DNA from: an uncultured Spirochaetaceae bacterium
GTDB taxonomy: Bacteria > Spirochaetota > Spirochaetia > Sphaerochaetales > Sphaerochaetaceae
NCBI GenBank assembly: GCA_947630635.1
Contig: CANRIJ010000055.1
Span: 1-9,828 of the forward strand
DNA: 9,828 nucleotides
Reading direction: 5' to 3'
Both the position numbers and the translations under genes were made by a program. Each line of letters begins with the position of its first letter. The stretch's first letter is position 1. The notes under the pieces were generated by a model, which was given only the letters and a program-made list of their open reading frames with translations, was not told where the DNA came from and ran no database searches. This document shows positions 5,952 through 9,828 of this stretch, piece after piece.

Positions 5952-6768
5952 TTTGTCCTCCTTTGAGAGTAATCTCAGCCTTCCTCTCAGCCCAGCATGA
6001 GACTGTTATTGCAACTGGAAGACCAGCTATATGTGTAGGCTCATCCAAAAGGCTCACGCCAAGGGCAGTATATTCACCACCAAGTCCCCCAGCCCCAATT
6101 CCAAGAGAATTTACGCTTTTTAGTATCTTTTTCTCCAAATCGTTTTTATCACCCTCTTTGAAGAAGGCCTTCTTTGAGAGATATGCAGCTCTATCCATGG
6201 TTCCGCCGACCCCGATTCCCAAGAATATAGGGGGGCATGGCTTTCCGCCTGCGAGTTTTACACTCTCAAGCACAAACTCTATAAGGCCATCCTCTGAAGA
6301 GGTTGGACTGAGCATCTTAACCCTCGATACATTCTCAGAGCCAAATCCCTTTAGGAGAAACATGATTTTTGCAGTATCAGAGTCAACAACCTCATAGAGA
6401 ATGTCTATCGGCATATTTGTCTTTGTATTGACCCTCTCATAGATTGGATCGCTCACAATCGACTTTCTGAATGAGCCCTCAAGAAAGGCAGACTCAGCTG
6501 CTCTCTTTATGCTCTTATCCAGCTTATATATATCAATGCCGCTTCTGGAGCCAAGCTCTACAGCTGTCCACAAGAGCCCAGTGTCTTGGCATAGGGGAAT
6601 ATCCTCAGCGCGGGCAATTGATATATTCTCGCCTATTGCCCCAAGCACTCTCTTGGAGTACTTCCCACTCTCTTTTTCATATGCAAGGGCTATTTTATTC
6701 TCAATTTCCCAAGGAAGGACTCTCGATGCTTTTATAAGGCTCTCTTTTATGATGTTCTCAAGATTCAT
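5923..6768 (-). CDS. Class I fumarate hydratase, alpha subunit
   Basis: This is the N-terminal-domain subunit that carries the [4Fe-4S] cluster of class I fumarase, acting with the beta subunit encoded just downstream. From the ATG at 6768 it is 281 residues, typical for stand-alone alpha subunits. The three expected cluster cysteines are visible: Cys60 in PLCQDTG (58-64), Cys178 in KPCPPIFLGIGVGGTMD (176-192) and Cys258 in VSCWAERKAE (256-265). A GIGAGGLGG segment (223-231) is also present. A longer open frame extends to 6861, but its extra residues overlap the radical SAM gene and look unlike the family. GGAGG stands 9 bases before the ATG at 6768. The gene overlaps the radical SAM gene by 11 bases and the beta gene by 29. 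Such clusters are typically oxygen-labile, which fits an anaerobic lifestyle. Tartrate dehydratase is the main alternative. Confidence 0.94.
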   Translation of the reverse strand: MNLENIIKESLIKASRVLPWEIENKIALAYEKESGKYSKRVLGAIGENISIARAEDIPLCQDTGLLWTAVELGSRSGIDIYKLDKSIKRAAESAFLEGSFRKSIVSDPIYERVNTKTNMPIDILYEVVDSDTAKIMFLLKGFGSENVSRVKMLSPTSSEDGLIEFVLESVKLAGGKPCPPIFLGIGVGGTMDRAAYLSKKAFFKEGDKNDLEKKILKSVNSLGIGAGGLGGEYTALGVSLLDEPTHIAGLPVAITVSCWAERKAEITLKGGQSGEIVSSIL

Positions 6769-7726
6769 ACAGATCACCCTCCATAGTATCATTTTCCTCC
6801 ATTCGCCTTTCAAGAAGGGATATAAAAGAGCTCTTGTCCCCAAAATCGCGAGGAGCAGCAAGACGATGCATAGGAGTATCGGATGTCAGTCGCTCTACAA
6901 CGGTGTCGGCTCTCAGATGCCTCAGAAAGAGCTCGGTGTCCTCCAAATGTCGCTCCATCGAAGGGGCTGTAAGCTCGCCATCAAGATAATCGCTTTGTAT
7001 TATTGTGCCGCCTGGAATATGAAGATTATGTATCTTAACTCCATCGCTCTTTGCGCTATTTAAGGCTTTTGCTGTCTCTATATAGTCTTCTCTTGTCTCT
7101 CCAGGAAGACCCAAAATCACATGAGTTGAGACATAGAAGCCTCTCTGATGAGCTCTATTAAGCGCATCTAGATATTCTTTCACCCCATGACCGCGATTTA
7201 TCCTTTCAAGTGTCTCGTCAGAGGCGCTCTGAAGTCCAATCTCAAGTGATATATCTACTCTCTTCTCTAAGCGCTTGAGCATGTCAAGTACATCGTCGCC
7301 AAGCACATCTGGGCGCGTTGATATTATGAGGATTCTGAAATCATATAAGCCCAATGCCTCAAAGTATATCCTCTCAAGAACATCAACAGGAGCATAGGTA
7401 TTTGTGAAAGACTGGAAATAGAGTGCACACTCATCGGCCTTATAGCGTCTCTTTACAAACTCAACGCCTCTTTTGATCTGATTTCCAATTGAAGGAATAA
7501 GTAGCGAGCCACTATTTATAACGCTTTCATCGTAATCGCTCTTTCTGGTAAATGAGCTCTCTTTATACCTTTGGTAGCTTGCAATATTTCCGCTTAAGTC
7601 GCAATAGATGCACCCGCCTCTCTTATCGACTCTATTTGGGCAGCTAAAGCCAGCATCGACTCCCACCTTATAGATAAGTGTGCCATATTTTCCAAGAAGA
7701 TAGTCTTTGTAGGTTCTCCACCTCAT
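6758..7726 (-). CDS. Radical SAM protein, YhcC/TIGR01212-like
   Basis: This is a radical SAM enzyme of 322 residues with an Elp3-like core. The cluster motif is in the YhcC arrangement: AGFSCPNRVDKRGGCIYC (25-42), with Cys29, Cys39 and Cys42 spaced CX9CX2C in place of the usual CX3CX2C. Further marks are YFQSFTNTYAPVDVL, ISTRPDVL, an EIGLQS segment followed by ERINRGH, and the GLPGET loop, all typical of this family. The family's reaction is, to my knowledge, not firmly established, so I give no substrate. The ATG at 7726 shares its A with the TAA stop of the patatin gene (TAATG) and has no visible Shine-Dalgarno, which suggests re-initiation by ribosomes finishing the patatin. Its last codons overlap the fumarase alpha start by 11 bases. 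It is the second visible gene of the patatin-to-fumarase string. Confidence 0.9.
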   Translation of the reverse strand: MRWRTYKDYLLGKYGTLIYKVGVDAGFSCPNRVDKRGGCIYCDLSGNIASYQRYKESSFTRKSDYDESVINSGSLLIPSIGNQIKRGVEFVKRRYKADECALYFQSFTNTYAPVDVLERIYFEALGLYDFRILIISTRPDVLGDDVLDMLKRLEKRVDISLEIGLQSASDETLERINRGHGVKEYLDALNRAHQRGFYVSTHVILGLPGETREDYIETAKALNSAKSDGVKIHNLHIPGGTIIQSDYLDGELTAPSMERHLEDTELFLRHLRADTVVERLTSDTPMHRLAAPRDFGDKSSFISLLERRMEENDTMEGDLYES

Positions 7727-9828
7727 TATTTAAAGCCAAACATCACTGAGCAGACAAAATTCTCCCTAAATGCGTAACCCAGGTGAGCAGCGACATAGAA
7801 GTTGCCAACGCTTGTCTTATAGCCAAATCCAGCCATCAGACCAACAGCCCAGTCATTTATATTGGCAAATGGCCATGGAGATATATTTTCATTCCAATAA
7901 TCAGAGGTCTTATTCAAAAGCGCTTGAAAGGCCTCTGTATAGAAACCCATATTCAAATAGATCTTAGACTCTGGAACATCTACCCTAGAGCCAAATACGA
8001 GGTATATGTAGTCGGGGGTGAGAATTCCGCTCTTAGTTGTTACAAAGGCCTCCTTTAACTTCGGATAGCGCCTGAGAATATCGAACTCCGAGTCCAAGAA
8101 GCCCTTGAAGGTTCCTCCTCCGAATGTAGATTCAAGCTTTCCGCTTATGGTGTAGCCAAACTTAGGCTTATTCTCAAATCTCTCAAGTCCAGCATATGTA
8201 TAATCAAGGCCAAAGGATGCCTTAGCCTCAGCAGAGAGGGAGTAGATAAATCCCATCTTCTTCTCATCTTGATACCTTATTGCACCACTGAGAGCCAAGA
8301 ATCCATTTGAATTGCTGGAAACCAGAACATCCGATCTGTCATTTGGATTCAAGAACTGTCCAAGATGAGCAAAATCATAGTTAATAGAGAGGCTTGTGGT
8401 GTAATTCGACTGCGGGTCGTAAAAGAGCCCGATGAGAGCCTTGAGTCCAATATCATTTCCGACCTGGAAGCCATATGAGGTTGTAATTGTGGATATGCTC
8501 TGATTCAGATAGTTGAAATCAAGACCAACGCCAAAATAGGTGTCTCTCATTACAGGAAGGGAGTACCTCATCTCAAGCTTAAACTCATCGTTATACATCA
8601 GCCCCAGAGAAAAAAGCGCCTTCTGATTCAGAAAGTACTGAGCGCCAACAGATAGATGGGCATTATAGCCAAAGAAGACTGGCTGCTTTCCGTTAAACAA
8701 GAGGCCAAGCTCTGCGCTGAGTCCCACTGCAACGTAGCCAGACATATTCTGGTAGTAGCCAGGCTGAAGCTTCACGTTGCCCTCTTTATCGACTACGTAT
8801 GAGAGGCTTTTGAGCCTAAGGGTCTCCAATATATGATTGAGAAGCTCTTCGAACCTCCTCATATTTATATTGTTGATCTCCATCCCAACAAAGGAATCAA
8901 GAAGCTCATCAAAACCCCTGACTCCATTCGAATCGATACTCTTTATCAGAGCAGAGGGTCGCTCTGAATATGTAAGATAATCCCTTGATCCATCCTTTAG
9001 TAGGCTCTCCAAATAGTCAAAGAAGGCCTTATGCTCCTCAACTTCCTCTTTTCCCCTCTTCATGATCTCATCGGCCTTATTGAAATCCAGCGTCGAATAG
9101 TCATCTACATCGGGAACAAGCACTAAGTCTGCCATATCGTAGCTATCAAGCATATTTGAGACTGTCATCGTTGATGTAAAAAGGTCGAAAGCGCCAGTTA
9201 GAGTATTGAACTTATCTGATGAAACTACCTCGTTTTGCCTCTTGGCATCATTCACGTCTACTGCAAGGACTATATCTGCGCCAAGCTCTTTGGCAACGCT
9301 TACAGGAAGGTTATTGACCATTCCTCCATCCATTACGAATGTATCATCATCAAGCTGTACCGGAGGGAAGGCAAGAGGAAGTGACATCGAAGAGCGAAGT
9401 GCGACAAATAGATCTCCATCATCAAAGACTATCTCAGTGCCCTTTGTTGCATCTGTTCCAATTGCCCTAAATGGAACTGAAAGCTCATCGAAATCAGTTA
9501 TATTTAGGACCTTCGATAGATTGTTTCTTATAAAGCCATTTATGCTTTGGTCGTTTATAAGTCCGCTGACTGAGCCAAATCCGGTATTTCCGAAGTTCAC
9601 GGATGCAATGTTTGTTATGATCTCAGAGTCGGGGGTAACAAGCTCCATCTTTCCCGTATTGAGATTGTAATTCGACAAGAGGCTGTTGATATCGCTCTCA
9701 AGAGCAAGCTCTACAAGGTCCTCTCCTGTCCAGCCCGCAGAATAAAATCCTCCGATTAGCGCGCCCATTGAGGTGCCAATAACATAGTCCGGAACAATTC
9801 CTCTCTTCTCTAGCTCCTGTATAACAGG
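7726..9828 (-). CDS. Outer-membrane patatin-like phospholipase with POTRA-like and beta-barrel domains (5' end beyond window)
   Basis: The frame stays open through position 9828, so the start, any signal peptide and the patatin glycine-rich oxyanion loop lie outside; 700 residues are visible. The patatin domain shows the nucleophile elbow GTSMG (visible residues 18-22, Ser20) and the DGG motif (Asp167) of the Ser-Asp dyad, followed by a VNNLPVSVAKELGADIVLAVDV-type strand. At about residues 294-357 a segment beginning SIDSNGVRGFDELL and containing a helix-rich stretch resembles a POTRA domain. Residues from about 360 to the end show alternating aromatic/small strands ending in an FGFK C-terminus, as expected for a 16-stranded-type barrel. 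This order matches type Vd autotransporters such as PlpD (Pseudomonas) and FplA (Fusobacterium), which expose or release a phospholipase A-type patatin at the cell surface. Substrate and barrel strand number are inferred. It heads the visible part of the operon with the radical SAM and fumarase genes. Confidence 0.88.
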   Translation of the reverse strand, partial: PVIQELEKRGIVPDYVIGTSMGALIGGFYSAGWTGEDLVELALESDINSLLSNYNLNTGKMELVTPDSEIITNIASVNFGNTGFGSVSGLINDQSINGFIRNNLSKVLNITDFDELSVPFRAIGTDATKGTEIVFDDGDLFVALRSSMSLPLAFPPVQLDDDTFVMDGGMVNNLPVSVAKELGADIVLAVDVNDAKRQNEVVSSDKFNTLTGAFDLFTSTMTVSNMLDSYDMADLVLVPDVDDYSTLDFNKADEIMKRGKEEVEEHKAFFDYLESLLKDGSRDYLTYSERPSALIKSIDSNGVRGFDELLDSFVGMEINNINMRRFEELLNHILETLRLKSLSYVVDKEGNVKLQPGYYQNMSGYVAVGLSAELGLLFNGKQPVFFGYNAHLSVGAQYFLNQKALFSLGLMYNDEFKLEMRYSLPVMRDTYFGVGLDFNYLNQSISTITTSYGFQVGNDIGLKALIGLFYDPQSNYTTSLSINYDFAHLGQFLNPNDRSDVLVSSNSNGFLALSGAIRYQDEKKMGFIYSLSAEAKASFGLDYTYAGLERFENKPKFGYTISGKLESTFGGGTFKGFLDSEFDILRRYPKLKEAFVTTKSGILTPDYIYLVFGSRVDVPESKIYLNMGFYTEAFQALLNKTSDYWNENISPWPFANINDWAVGLMAGFGYKTSVGNFYVAAHLGYAFRENFVCSVMFGFK

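Noticed and set aside
5930..6397. 155-codon plus-strand frame antisense to fumarase alpha
   Set aside because: It lies wholly opposite conserved cysteine motifs of the alpha subunit and has Pro/Ser-rich antisense-type composition.
6769..6861. Longer N-terminus for fumarase alpha
   Set aside because: The added residues are in the radical SAM gene's coding region and do not look like the family. The ATG at 6768 has GGAGG at 9 bases and gives the normal length.
9206..9670. 154-codon plus-strand frame within the patatin gene
   Set aside because: It is a shadow on the opposite strand of a well-supported patatin domain, and its Ser/Thr/Pro-rich content has no family signature.

Overview
The window reads as a chromosomal segment of a diderm (outer-membrane) bacterium that is probably anaerobic and makes its own histidine. 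The diderm call rests on an exported-type patatin followed by a POTRA-like segment and a long beta-barrel. The anaerobe call rests on an oxygen-sensitive type of two-subunit [4Fe-4S] fumarase. Frequent AGA/AGG/ATA codons and moderate GC would fit a spirochaete-like lineage, but nothing here is diagnostic and I do not assign a taxon.

Region 1 (1-3110, minus strand) is the front of a histidine operon read right to left: hisG (long form), hisD and hisC (its 3' end lies beyond position 1). hisG and hisD are 2 bases apart, and hisD and hisC overlap by 11 bases. Upstream of hisG there is what looks like a complete, so far unlabelled transcription attenuator. It has a 12-codon leader peptide with His at three of four consecutive positions (H-F-H-H), a 7-bp antiterminator-type pairing, and an 11-bp terminator hairpin with a T-run just before the hisG ribosome site. 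Histidine supply would then be controlled by leader translation, and probably also by feedback on the C-terminal domain of HisG.

Region 2 (about 3110-3998) is a spacer without a convincing gene. Its plus strand is strongly biased to A and C. It carries a rho-independent terminator (3848-3881) for the gene to its right and a long imperfect inverted repeat (3901-3999) that begins at that gene's stop codon.

Region 3 (3999-5433) holds two divergent single genes: a six-helix DUF308/HdeD-like membrane protein (minus) and a YjjG-type HAD phosphatase (plus). The HAD gene meets the next minus-strand gene tail to tail, with overlapping stop codons.

Region 4 (5430-9828, minus strand) is a very compact gene string read right to left: a type Vd-like outer-membrane patatin (5' end missing beyond 9828), a YhcC/TIGR01212-type radical SAM protein, and fumarase alpha and beta subunits. 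The junctions overlap by 1, 11 and 29 bases, so the four genes are probably co-transcribed and partly translationally coupled. The functional link between the patatin, the radical SAM enzyme and fumarase is not obvious.
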